NCBI GenBank assembly: GCA_947462335.1
Contig: OX381713.1
Location: 18,840,381-18,904,380 of the forward strand
Length of the DNA stretch: 64,000 bases
DNA from: Harmothoe impar
Lineage: Eukaryota; Annelida; Polychaeta; Phyllodocida; Polynoidae
Reading direction: 5' to 3'
The notes under the pieces were generated by a model, which worked only from the letters and a program-made list of their open reading frames with translations, had not been told where the DNA came from and did no database searches. Shown here piece after piece: positions 13,118 to 27,379 of the stretch. Position 1 is the stretch's first letter. The number at the start of each line of letters is the position of its first letter. The position numbers were made by a program, and so were the translations under genes.

Positions 13118-15646
13118 TATGGTGGCCCTGGAGGCTCACGTAAAAAAAAAAATTAAAAGTGAATTTTTTTTTTTCAAAGTGAAGTTTTTTTTTCAAAGTG
13201 AAGTTTTTTTTTTCAAAGTGGAGTTTTTTTTTTCAAAGTGGAGTTTTTTTTTTCAAAGTGAAGTTTTTTTTTCAAAGTGGAGTTTTTTTTTCTAAGTGAT
13301 GTTTTTTTTTCAAAGATTTTTTTTTTTTTTTATGTCTTCAGAAAAAAAATACTTTTTTCAAAATGAAAAACTCACTGTCACTGTCAAACTGATGGATGCC
13401 AACTTGTGACAGCTATCCTTTAGCATTGGGATGCACTACATGTGGCAATTTATAGGATCCTGTGTGGAAATTTACACCGGGTAAGTGGCCCGCATGATAA
13501 CTGGCCTTGGGATAAAGACATCCTTGCCCATTGGCGCCTTTCAAGTGGCCCTTTCCCAAGAAATTGGCCCTTTGGCCCGGTAAAAATGTATGACAGGTAT
13601 CCTTCAACATTGAGACTCAACATATTATAGCATTGTTATATAGGATGCTAGGTGATAGCTGCCTGTTGAGTGGTCAATTTGCCTGTTGAGTGGCCATTTG
13701 GCCCCCGTAACTGGCCCCCACGACTGGCCCCTGTGACTGGCCCCTGTGACTGGCCCCCTGTGACACCTTGTGACAGCTATCTTTTCACAATGGAATGGAG
13801 TATGTTTATGTGGGCATTCATTGGATCCTATGAGACCAGGTGATAAGCCTGCATGAGAACGGTAGAATATTGGCCCATTGGCCCATTGGCCCATTGGCCC
13901 ATTTTCAAACATGCCAAAAAACACTAAAAAGTTGATATTCAGAAAATTGGCCAATTTGGCGAGAAAATAGGTCAGAATCTCAAAAAGTAGATTTTTGGGG
14001 AAATTTGTTGATTTGGTGAGAAAATGGGTCAGGATCTCAAAATAGTCGATTTTTTCGGGAAATTGATCAATTTGACGAGAAAATAGGTCAGAATCGCAAA
14101 AAATCGATTTTTCAGGAAATTGGCCAATTTGGCGAGAAAATGGGTCAGATTTAAAAAAAAAACGATTTTTCCGGGAAATTGATCAATTTCGCGAGAAAAT
14201 AAGTTCAGATCTGACCAATTTTCTCGCCAAATTGGCCAATTTCCCAAAAAATGGACTTTTTTGAGATTCTGACCAATTTTCTCGCCAAATTGGCCAATTT
14301 CCTGAATATCAACTTTTTAGTGTTTTTTCGCATGTTTGAAAATGGGCCAATGGGCCAATGGGCCAATATTCTACCGTTCTCATGCAGGCTCATCACCTGG
14401 TCTCATAGGATCCAATGAATGCCCATTTGGCGAGAATATAGGTCAAAATCTCAAAAAAAATCCGACCGATTTTCTCGCCAAATTGATCCATTTCCCAAAA
14501 AAATCGACTTTTTTAAAATCTGACCCATTTTCTCGCCAAATTGGCCAATTTCCCGACAAATTGATTTTTTGCGATTCTGACCTATTTTCTCGCCAAATTG
14601 ATCAATTTCCCGAAAAAATCGACTTTTTAAAAATCTGACCCATTTTCTCGCCAAATTGGCCAATTTCCCGAAAAATCGACTATTTTGAGATTCCGACCCT
14701 TTTACTCACCAAATCGACAAATTTCCCCAAAAAATCTACTTTTTGAGATTCTGACCTATTTTCTCGCCAAATTGGCCAATTTCCTGAATATCAACTTTTT
14801 AGTGTTTTTTGGCATGTTTGAAAAATGGGCCAATGGGCCAATGGGCCAATATTCTACCGTTCTCATGCAGGCTTATCACCTGGTCTCATAGGATCCAATG
14901 AATGCCCGCATAAACATACTCCATTCCATTGTGAAAAGATAGCTGTCACAAGGTGTCACAGGGGGCCAGTCACAGGGGCCAGTCACAGGGGCCAGTCACG
15001 GGGGCCAGTTACGGCAGCCAAATGGCCACTCAACAGGCAAATTGACCACTCAACAGGCAGCTATCACCTAGCATCCTATATAACAATGCTATAATATGTT
15101 GAGTCTCAATGTTAAAGGATACCTGTCATACATTTTTACCGGGCCAAAGGGCCAATTTCTTGGGAAAGGGCCACTTGAAAGGCGCCAATGGGCAAGGATG
15201 TCTTTATCCCAAGGCCAGTTATCATGCGGGCCACTTACCCGGTGTAAATCTCCACACAGGATCCTATAAATTGCCACATGTAGTGCATCCCAATGCTAAA
15301 GGATAGCTGTCACAAGTTGGCATCCATCAGCTTGACAGTGACAGCGAGTTTTTCATTTTGAATTTTTTTTTTTTTTTTCTGAAGACAAAAAAAAAAAAAA
15401 AAAATCTTTGAAAAAAAAACATCACTTAGAAAAAAAAAACATCACTTTGTAAAAAAAAAACTCCACTTTGAAAAAAAACACTTCACTTTGAAAAAAAAAA
15501 CTTCACTTTGAAAAAAAAAACTCCACTTTGAAAAAAAACCTCCACTTTGAAAAAAAAAACTTCACTTTGAAAAAAAAAACTTCACTTTGAAAAAAAAAAT
15601 TTCACTTTTAATTTTTTTTTTTACGTGAGCCTCCAGGGCCACCATA
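13118..15646. mobile_element. 2.5-kb foldback element with ~1-kb inverted arms
   Basis: The left end TATGGTGGCCCTGGAGGCTC is the reverse complement of the right end. From both ends the arms carry the same modules in mirror order: a T9-CAAAGTGAAG minisatellite of ~19 bp (left 13150-13330, right 15360-15620), a unique block with TGGCC-rich 13-14 bp repeats (CTGGCCCCTGTGA), GGGCCAAT repeats, and tandem ~60-bp units containing TTGGCGAGAAAAT. Arms run to about 14200 and resume near 14460; the centre holds a partial extra copy of the GGGCCAAT module (14336-14427). There is no transposase frame; the open frames inside are repeat artefacts. This fits a foldback-type non-autonomous transposon. A transcript across it would form a ~1-kb duplex. 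Confidence 0.85.
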
Positions 15647-18351
15647 CAGTATAGGTGATTGCACATAAAATAGAATGGACTATTTGCTTTAACTGCTATT
15701 ACTCTGCTTAAACTGTTATAAGTTTGTTAATTGATATATTTCATATTGTAATGCGGCCATTTAAAGACATAATATATACTTGTCAATGGTCATATACGAA
15801 GACTTAGCTACAGCTGTACTCATTTCAGTCTCATTCTTACACTAAATCGTGACCTTTGACCTTGTATTTGACCTTGTTGCGACACAGATACCACTTTACA
15901 CATGGTAAATTCGGAATCAGCCCCCTTTATGTAATCTTAATACAGGTTCCAGGCAACACGAGAAAATCACACTCCGTATGTAGTGTCATTGTTGTGATTA
16001 TATCGGTCGATAGGATATGCACTTGTAATCGGCTTGTGGAAAATGGGACTAATATACATTCTCACTGTTTTTAAACAGGAGGAGATGAAGCAAGCTGCAA
16101 AAACATGGACAACTGGGAATGCAAGAAAAAGAATGTCCGGATTGGGTGAGTAGACAGTTAAAAACACTTATGTACCCTACTCGTAGACCCTGTGTCATAT
16201 TTTGTCCAGATCCTTAGTGATTTCTGATTGATGGCAGTATTTCAATGTGCTTCTTCACACAGAGAAAAGAAGTAGAATCAAATGGGAGTCTGGACTCGAT
16301 CACTGAGGTGATGTTTCTACTATTATAAAGGACTATTCCTTGGGTCGTCGAAGTATAACAGTGTCAGAATTATGGATAACTATGCCTAGAGGGCTGGGGG
16401 CTGGGCACAGGTCTGGTGACCTGTGCACTGTTTAGCGTGTGACCTATACTCAGGGAAACGCCAAATATAATTGTCCCTACAAATGTGTTTAGTTATACGG
16501 AACTACATGATTCTTTGCTAAGCATAATCTCAAAGAACCTAACTCCCATTGCAGAATTGTTCTGCTTCAAAATAAGCCATAGTGTAATGGATGAATGAAG
16601 ATTTACTTACATGGTTCGGAAAATCAATCCATGGCCAGGTGTGTAGGCAGTATTCGCTAAGGTGATGACATCACTTCCTGTATAGGAAATCCCCAATAGT
16701 GCTGCAGCTTGCCAGGGTCATTATTTCACTAACCACTTGTCATGGAAAAAGACACCAGACACAAGGTAATACTAGAAGACTGCGAATGTGTAGATTACAG
16801 TCCTGGTGATAAACTTGCCAGCAATACATTGAACATAAAGATTGAAATGAGATTTAATGAGGAAGAAAGCCCTTAAAGGACAAATCCTTATTATTAGCTG
16901 GGGGGGGGGGGGGGGTCTCAGTGTGGATCCACCAATCTCTTTTTTCATGACAACTGGTGAGGGGATCAGTGCCTCCCTGCTGCAAGCACTAGAAATGCAT
17001 GACTACTTTAGGTTGTCAAAAGTGAATGACTACCCTAACTCGTCATCCCTGACTACCCTGGTTTTCAGTGTATAGAGTCTTGCTAATGTTAGTAACCAAG
17101 TCGGGAGTCACATTGATTCTACTTCTTTTCTCTGTGCAGGTGTCTCCACAAAGTATAGCAATAGTGCTATTTACGCAACCTACACTCCTCCCAAAGAACC
17201 TGCTTGAGGTGATGTGTAAATAACGTAAATATATGTGTACTTGACCAAAGCAAAAGGCATGATCTCTCCAAGAGGTCAAGAGAAACTAGGTTCTAATCTA
17301 ATGACTTTAGATATCATACTATCGTTTTCAGTTTATAGTGTTTGGAATGATACCAGTGGGTCAATATGACACTGGGTGTGTCACAGACATTTTGGGAGGG
17401 TTTTTCACCTCAAATGACATTAATTCCATGGATCCCTCAAAAAATGCTTTGCCATATAAATCTACCTCAAGAAGGAACTGTTTTTACCACAAACTTCTAT
17501 CATTGTGCCTACCATTCCTATTACATGTACAATGCATTATGGATGCCGCAAATGTTTTATATGCTGGTTGGGGACCCTCCAAATGTCTCTTGAGGTGGAA
17601 TCCCCTTCTGCCAGAAGTTCTGCCAGAAGTTCTGGCATCAGTTTCCATGAGGTTTCCACATAATATGTGCATATGTAGCAATCGCAGTACTATTTACAGT
17701 TCCCATTATGTGGCATTTGCAGTACTATTCGGTGGTAACTCACCATGAAATGATAATGCATGTGGTAATTCCCTGTGATCATTTCAACTTCAGGAAAGAT
17801 ACCAGATACGATAGCAGAAGGAGAAGTATAAACGGTAATGTATATAACTTCTTGCCAACTCTATTCTCTGTGCTTGAACCTAGACATGTTTGTTTGAAGT
17901 AGACATGTTGATATAGTTAAATGTAAGTAAGTAAGTTTGTTTGTTTTTATCCTGAGAAGTATACAAGAAGACCGCGGGCCTGTATTACGTATTTCCCAGC
18001 AATTCAACCAGATGTTATGGTTGTACAATTGATATCTTAGGAAAATTATACAACTGGTCACAGTCATTATGACGTGACGTATTAGACTATCTCAGGGGCT
18101 CAGACCTATGTCTAGGCCCCCCAGTTGGTTGGTGCCTTATAGGCTGTAAATGGTACTATGCTTGTTTTAAGGTAAATGCTTGGTATAGGGTGGATTCTGT
18201 CCGCAAAGGCAGGATTCACAGTATACCTGATGTATTCAAAGCATAATGCAATGTCATGATGTATTGTTGTTTTGGATTCTTAGTTGGAGGTGGTACTATA
18301 TAAGTAGTTTTATTGAGGACGTTGTTTCAGCACAGATAACAAACAGTTGTG
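15647..18351. other. Intergenic, nothing recognised
   Basis: Includes a G run at about 16900-16916. The 136-aa frame at 17338-17748 shows no recognisable domain and its frame is shared by an overlapping one; I do not call it. Confidence 0.4.
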
Positions 18352-18492
18352 GACCGCAAATGCTTTATGGATCCACAAATGTTTTATGTGTACTTTAAAT
18401 GCTTTATAGGATGGTTATTGGCTATGCATCCTCCATATAGCATTTGTGGCACTCATAACGCATTTGCGCGGTTTCACAAAGCATTTGCGGTG
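18352..18492. repeat. Short hairpin repeat with CGCAAATGCTTT words
   Basis: ACCGCAAATGCTTTATG at the left is mirrored by CAAAGCATTTGCGGT at the right; further AAATGCTTTAT and GCATTTG words lie inside. Related words (CCGCAAATGTTTTAT) occur near 17550. MITE-like. Confidence 0.6.
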
Positions 18493-19322
18493 AAAGCGTG
18501 AATGCTATCACTATTGACATTACTACATTAATCCTTGCATCTCTGAAAATATGAGGTGGGAAATCTGTCGACCAGTTAGATGCATGACCTACTACTAGGT
18601 ATAAAGATAACTTCATTCTCGTGGATCAAGAACATGGCATAACGTAGGTCGACGTGCTAATAGCATCTCACTTTCACTTTCCCTGATTTTGGCCTCAAGA
18701 GACAACAGATGATTGCACCGTATTTGAAATATATTATTCATCCGTTAAGATAATTACTCCCCTATAATTATACATGTAGTGACAAGAAAAGTACGTGTAT
18801 AGTGTGTACATTATTTCATGGTTCAGGTAGGGGGAGTCAGCAACGTGTTTTTTTAAGAATACTTTTAAGAGCCTTTTTTTGGCAGGTGAAAAGTTGGAAC
18901 ATTGGAACACAGCACTTTTTTGGGGAGGGGGGGCGGAGTGTGGCTCCGCTCGGCTTCCGTACTACATAAGATTTCACAATGTTACATGGAAACAATAGTT
19001 ATTGTGTTTTTTCTTTTTTTCTTCTACAGGCGTATGCCGACATCCGACCATGCAACCCATGGATGCAGTTACCACTGTAACGGACTTTAATAGGCCTACC
19101 AACGAATGCATTGGGATAATATCTTATCTGTTATAAAATGAGATTACAACGATGTATGCAGTATGACGGTCACAATGTCTTTTCGCACTTCAATATTCAA
19201 CAAACTGTATAAAGGTGACAGAATGATTATGTTTAACTACAGCTTTATATTAGATTAGACTGCCACATATTTAACAGAGTCGATCACTACCTTCAGATGG
19301 CCACCTGAATTTTGTAGTTTAA

Positions 19323-21207
<1,885 letters not shown>

Positions 21208-22426
21208 CCTTTATGTATATACCTGATCATATGTGACATGTACTGGGAAAACGGACCTTATTGCACCGTGCACTAAGGGCCTTTTTTGCAGATTGTGTCA
21301 CATATGGTGTGGTCATGCCCCAGTTCCAAAGCGATATTTCAAGGCCTCCGGATGGCGTTGGAGATGGGTAGCAATGCCTGGTTAAGTGGTTCTTTGGAAA
21401 ATAAAGTAGGAATAGGTCAACCAGAGTCCGGGATCCAGGGCATGTATATGTCATAATGCTATACACCCAAAAAGAAATCACCATTTTTGCTGTCACATAA
21501 CATTGTGCCGTACCAAATGAGATCTCAGGAGTAAGGGAAAGAGTATGTCTTTCAAATCCTCTATTATGTCAGGATTTCCAACTTACAAATAATGAGAAAT
21601 TAATGGCCAAAATATATACATTGCCAATCAGTATATTGGAACGGTTTGTATAGCACAGGCACTGGGTGCTACCTTCTCAGAAAAGGGGGTCAATCATGTA
21701 AAATGTTATTTGTCATTGTGGGATCTCATACATATATGGACTCTCCTGGCTGTGCAGATTTTGTAGGTATCTCTTTTTATTTTCTGTCAGAGCAATTACT
21801 ATATAAAACCCCCACCACTAGGTAGAATATATGTTTCTAAGTAATATTCTTTTAGTATGGTGTAAAAATGTTCTGGCGAAATTGGCTAAAAGGGTTCTTC
21901 TGGAGCATGCATATTACTCCTGTAAGGCTCCTGTTCTTTCTGAAATTGGTTGTTCTCATAAGAAATAAAACTCAGGTTCTTAGCTTGGGTCTTATATATT
22001 CCAATTCCGAAAACAGCTCGTCATTCAAGGGAATATTCTCCAATTGAGAGGAATATTCATACACCATACCTCAAGGCAGCTACGGTTAAACAGACCCTTA
22101 GAGTGAGTACAGCGGTACTCTGTGCTCCCATGCAGGCAGGCAGAGAATGACAGGTTGAGTAAAGCAACATTGGTTTTTTTTTCAGAAAATCATAGAAAAT
22201 GTTCTATCAATGATAGGTGAATGATGTTTGTAATTCCTTACTCTAGTTGATCTCCTGCATATATTGTATACTCCGTGATAGATTTCTTTAATTTTCTCAA
22301 AATCTGTCGTCTTACCTAGTAGGAACAGTACTTTCTTCCTTGTGTATAGGAGTCTAGCTTCATACCCAGTGGGTCCACCATTTAAAACTTCGCTGGTTGG
22401 GGTGAAACACTCTGATAATGCACCCC
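21208..22426. other. Intergenic, nothing recognised
   Basis: No supported gene or repeat. Confidence 0.4.
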
Positions 22427-22906
22427 CTAACGGGTACCTTGTCCCTGGGTAACAGCCACTTCCATGGACATGCTGGTACCCACCCTACCAGGTGTTATCA
22501 GTGCGGGCTGCCGCATCAAGCTACCGTCCAGCCTATGCTTTATACAGAGTGTATGGTCACTACCATTAAAGTGACATGGTCCGATTTAATCAAATTAAAT
22601 CCTGCCTAAATTGTTCCAAATGATAGTATACAGGGATAAAAGTGACTTATCTGGGAGAAAAAACTTTAAATGTTGAAATGGCCACCCCTGAATAGAGGTC
22701 CCCATATAGGTTACTATAGCACTTTGTGACATAAACAAAACTTGAAATCAGGGAAGACCCTGATGACGTTCATCCCTGAGTATAGTATCATACTTGGACG
22801 ATACTACACAGTAAAATGTCCAGAATAGAGGGACCAATGGGGCTCAGATATACTCTTTCCCACCGTATGTTCGATGGGTACACTCCAAAAGTAGTAAAAT
22901 TGAGGT

Positions 22907-23100
22907 TACCGTAAAACCTCGCATATATGCTGCGGCTTATACGCAAATCAGATTGGCAGTGCGGCTTACATGCGAGTTTTTGGCACTATGGTACAGTACT
23001 AAAATCGGCACATTCAGACCGCCAGTGTAGCTTATAGGATCGGCCTTAAGTCGGGTGCGGCTTATACACGAGTTAGGTTTGTACGCGAGGTTTTACAGTA
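22907..23100. mobile_element. TACNGTA-ended MITE, in tandem copy 1
   Basis: Termini TACCGTAAAACCTCGC and GCGAGGTTTTACAGTA are inverted repeats. The interior repeats GCGGCTTATACGC-type words. Diverged relatives lie at 31530, 38134, 40844, 42350 and 43993. Confidence 0.8.
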
Positions 23101-23439
23101 ATTCTGAAGATTAGTTAAATTCTAACGGGTGAGTTTAAATACAAAAGATTTCACATGAAATATGGCCTTAGTGAACATTCTGGTAGATTTTCAACGCGAT
23201 TGATTTTTAAGCCCCAATCACCGGACATGGATTCAGATAAAGCATTTTTATTAATACATGTATTATGATACCACTCTTGTTTCAGAAATGAATAAAGACA
23301 AACACTTGTAAGTCGTCTTAAGAATTGTATTTGACACAGAAACTGATTTGTACATTCTATAACACACATCTAGGAGTAATATACAGGACATCATTTGTTA
23401 CGCATCAATATGTGCTGCTAAATAGAGAACAATGACATT

Positions 23440-23794
23440 GTGTGAAGAGGTCACAGCGAGACCACTCTCCCAGCAGAGGCATGCGACATTCCGAGCTAGC
23501 CTCTGCCTCGATTCGCAAGGTTTTATGGGTACAACGTAGTTCAGACGTGTCGCGCACTGACGCTAAAAATGGCGGAATCTAGGCAGAGTCCAACTCCACT
23601 GCGGACCCTGCTGGGAGAGTGTAGCGAGACATGTGGCGCCATCTTGTGCGTATAGCTGTAGGGCGCGGACAAGCCGATATTGGGCCGATCGCTGACCGCC
23701 CAATCGACACCGGCACACAAGAGCTTCTGGGATAGGCAGCTATCACAACTATCATCCATACATATCCACACATTGGATACTGCAGGAAATAGTT
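23440..23794 (+). promoter_or_regulatory. CpG-rich promoter-like block, tandem copy 1
   Basis: This stretch is clearly richer in G, C and CpG than its surroundings. It contains AAAAATGGCGG on the plus strand and AAGATGGCGCC on the minus strand, both close to the YY1 core that is common in promoters. It ends at an ATG followed 45 nt later by a strong donor. Promoter function is inference. Identical blocks lie 1651 and 3302 bp downstream. Confidence 0.35.
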
Positions 23795-23839
23795 ATGGCG
23801 ACATATCCTGAATCACTCCCTGCCAACGGTATTTTGTCG
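23795..23839 (+). CDS. Candidate first coding exon, tandem copy 1
   Basis: ATG-initiated 15-codon frame MATYPESLPANGILS in a favourable context (GTTATGGCG), followed immediately by GTAAGC, a good splice donor. I do not recognise the peptide and could not find a matching downstream exon before the convergent STXBP1 gene. It may be a real first exon, a duplicated orphan exon or chance. Confidence 0.3.
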
Positions 23840-24557
23840 GTAAGCGATCAGCACAGGCAGCTTGGAGGGTGGAGTGAAACTTTAACAGCTGGCTCCCTAT
23901 CTCCCATCTACACAAGGCAGAAGAGTCTTAACAAAATGGGGCCACATATGTATAACAGCCAAAACTATTGCTTTGTATTGCGTCACTCAACTACAATTTG
24001 ATGAAATCATACTCATAATATGAATTAATTTAATTTGAATCAAATCAAAACATCCATGATTAAATCAGGCTTTGTCTCTAACGGGTACCTTGTCCCTGGG
24101 TAACAGCCACTTCCATGGACATGCTGGTACCCACCCTACCAGGTGTTATCAGTGCGGGCTGCCGCATCAAGCTACCGTCCAGCCTATGCTTTATACAGAG
24201 TGTATGGTCACTACCATTAAAGTGACATGGTCCGATTTAATCAAATTAAATCCTGCCTAAATTGTTCCAAATGATAGTATACAGGGATAAAAGTGACTTA
24301 TCTGGGAGAAAAAACTTTAAATGTTGAAATGGCCACCCCTGAATAGAGGTCCCCATATAGGTTTCTATAGCACTTTGTGACATAAACAAAACTTGAAATC
24401 AGGGAAGACCCTGATGACGTTCATCCCTGAGTATAGTATCATACTTGGACGATACTACACAGTAAAATGTCCAGAATAGAGGGACCAATGGGGCTCAGAT
24501 ATACTCTTTCCCACCGTATGTTCGATGGGTACACTCCAAAAGTAGTAAAATTGAGGT

Positions 24558-24751
24558 TACCGTAAAACCTCGCATATATGCTGCGGCTTATACGCAAATC
24601 AGATTGGCAGTGCGGCTTACATGCGAGTTTTTGGCACTATGGTACAGTACTAAAATCGGCACATTCAGACCGCCAGTGTAGCTTATAGGATCGGCCTTAA
24701 GTCGGGTGCGGCTTATACACGAGTTAGGTTTGTACGCGAGGTTTTACAGTA
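24558..24751. mobile_element. TACNGTA-ended MITE, in tandem copy 2
   Basis: Same element as at 22907, duplicated with the 1651-bp unit rather than inserted independently. Confidence 0.8.
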
Positions 24752-25445
24752 ATTCTGAAGATTAGTTAAGTTCTAACGGGTGAGTTTAAATACAAAAGAT
24801 TTCACATGAAATATGGCCTTAGTGAACATTCTGGTAGATTTTCAACGCGATTGATTTTTAAGCCCCAATCACCGGACATGGATTCAGATAAAGCATTTTT
24901 ATTAATACATGTATTATGATACCACTCTTGTTTCAGAAATGAATAAAGACAAACACTTGTAAGTCGTCTTAAGAATTGTATTTGACACAGAAACTGATTT
25001 GTACATTCTATAACACACATCTAGGAGTAATATACAGGACATCATTTGTTACGCATCAATATGTGCTGCTAAATAGAGAACAATGACATTGTGTGAAGAG
25101 GTCACAGCGAGACCACTCTCCCAGCAGAGGCATGCGACATTCCGAGCTAGCCTCTGCCTCGATTCGCAAGGTTTTATGGGTACAACGTAGTTCAGACGTG
25201 TCGCGCACTGACGCTAAAAATGGCGGAATCTAGGCAGAGTCCAACTCCACTGCGGACCCTGCTGGGAGAGTGTAGCGAGACATGTGGCGCCATCTTGTGC
25301 GTATAGCTGTAGGGCGCGGACAAGCCGATATTGGGCCGATCGCTGACCGCCCAATCGACACCGGCACACAAGAGCTTCTGGGATAGGCAGCTATCACAAC
25401 TATCATCCATACATATCCACACATTGGATACTGCAGGAAATAGTT

Positions 25446-25490
25446 ATGGCGACATATCCTGAATCACTCCCTGCCAACGGTATTTTGTCG
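25446..25490 (+). CDS. Candidate first coding exon, tandem copy 2
   Basis: Identical to the copy-1 candidate exon, with the same GTAAGC donor and the same CpG-rich block upstream (25091-25445). Confidence 0.3.
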
Positions 25491-26208
25491 GTAAGCGATC
25501 AGCACAGGCAGCTTGGAGGGTGGAGTGAAACTTTAACAGCTGGCTCCCTATCTCCCATCTACACAAGGCAGAAGAGTCTTAACAAAATGGGGCCACATAT
25601 GTATAACAGCCAAAACTATTGCTTTGTATTGCGTCACTCAACTACAATTTGATGAAATCATACTCATAATATGAATTAATTTAATTTGAATCAAATCAAA
25701 ACATCCATGATTAAATCAGGCTTTGTCTCTAACGGGTACCTTGTCCCTGGGTAACAGCCACTTCCATGGACATGCTGGTACCCACCCTACCAGGTGTTAT
25801 CAGTGCGGGCTGCCGCATCAAGCTACCGTCCAGCCTATGCTTTATACAGAGTGTATGGTCACTACCATTAAAGTGACATGGTCCGATTTAATCAAATTAA
25901 ATCCTGCCTAAATTGTTCCAAATGATAGTATACAGGGATAAAAGTGACTTATCTGGGAGAAAAAACTTTAAATGTTGAAATGGCCACCCCTGAATAGAGG
26001 TCCCCATATAGGTTACTATAGCACTTTGTGACATAAACAAAACTTGAAATCAGGGAAGACCCTGATGACGTTCATCCCTGAGTATAGTATCATACTTGGA
26101 CGATACTACACAGTAAAATGTCCAGAATAGAGGGACCAATGGGGCTCAGATATACTCTTTCCCACCGTATGTTCGATGGGTACACTCCAAAAGTAGTAAA
26201 ATTGAGGT

Positions 26209-26402
26209 TACCGTAAAACCTCGCATATATGCTGCGGCTTATACGCAAATCAGATTGGCAGTGCGGCTTACATGCGAGTTTTTGGCACTATGGTACAGTA
26301 CTAAAATCGGCACATTCAGACCGCCAGTGTAGCTTATAGGATCGGCCTTAAGTCGGGTGCGGCTTATACACGAGTTAGGTTTGTACGCGAGGTTTTACAG
26401 TA
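26209..26402. mobile_element. TACNGTA-ended MITE, in tandem copy 3
   Basis: Same element as at 22907, carried in the third tandem unit. Confidence 0.8.
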
Positions 26403-27096
26403 ATTCTGAAGATTAGTTAAATTCTAACGGGTGAGTTTAAATACAAAAGATTTCACATGAAATATGGCCTTAGTGAACATTCTGGTAGATTTTCAACGCG
26501 ATTGATTTTTAAGCCCCAATCACCGGACATGGATTCAGATAAAGCATTTTTATTAATACATGTATTATGATACCACTCTTGTTTCAGAAATGAATAAAGA
26601 CAAACACTTGTAAGTCGTCTTAAGAATTGTATTTGACACAGAAACTGATTTGTACATTCTATAACACACATCTAGGAGTAATATACAGGACATCATTTGT
26701 TACGCATCAATATGTGCTGCTAAATAGAGAACAATGACATTGTGTGAAGAGGTCACAGCGAGACCACTCTCCCAGCAGAGGCATGCGACATTCCGAGCTA
26801 GCCTCTGCCTCGATTCGCAAGGTTTTATGGGTACAACGTAGTTCAGACGTGTCGCGCACTGACGCTAAAAATGGCGGAATCTAGGCAGAGTCCAACTCCA
26901 CTGCGGACCCTGCTGGGAGAGTGTAGCGAGACATGTGGCGCCATCTTGTGCGTATAGCTGTAGGGCGCGGACAAGCCGATATTGGGCCGATCGCTGACCG
27001 CCCAATCGACACCGGCACACAAGAGCTTCTGGGATAGGCAGCTATCACAACTATCATTCATACATATCCACACATTGGATACTGCAGGAAATAGTT

Positions 27097-27141
27097 ATGG
27101 CGACATATCCTGAATCACTCCCTGCCAACGGTATTTTGTCG
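27097..27141 (+). CDS. Candidate first coding exon, tandem copy 3
   Basis: Identical to copies 1 and 2, with the donor GTAAGC. If any of the three is a working promoter and exon, this one is closest to whatever lies downstream. Confidence 0.3.
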
Positions 27142-27379
27142 GTAAGCGATCAGCACAGGCAGCTTGGAGGGTGGAGTGAAACTTTAACAGCTGGCTCCCT
27201 ATCTCCCATCTACACAAGGCAGAAGAGTCTTAACAAAATGGGGCCACATATGTATAACAGCCAAAACTATTGCTTTGTATTGCGTCACTCAACTACAATT
27301 TGATGAAATCATACTCATAATATGAATTAATTTAATTTGAATCAAATCAAAACATTCATGATTAAACCAGGCTTTGTCT

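Larger units (their letters stand above)
22427..27379. repeat. Tandem triplication of a 1651-bp unit
   Basis: Three head-to-tail copies begin at 22427, 24078 and 25729 with CTAACGGGTACCTTGTCCCT. The period is exactly 1651 bp and the array ends at the same unit boundary near 27379. I noticed only a handful of single-base differences in almost 5 kb (for example GGTTACTAT against GGTTTCTAT in copy 2, ATCATCC against ATCATTC in copy 3), so the copies are very young or an assembly artefact. Each unit contains a MITE, a GC- and CpG-rich block and a short open exon with a splice donor. The 9-mer CTAACGGGT that opens the unit recurs inside it (23122). Confidence 0.97.

Noticed and set aside
13104..13295. 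Phe/Lys-rich frame
   Set aside because: Artefact of the T9-CAAAGTG minisatellite in the foldback element.
17338..17748. 136-aa open frame as a host gene
   Set aside because: No recognisable domain, no splice partners, and another frame is open over the same bases.
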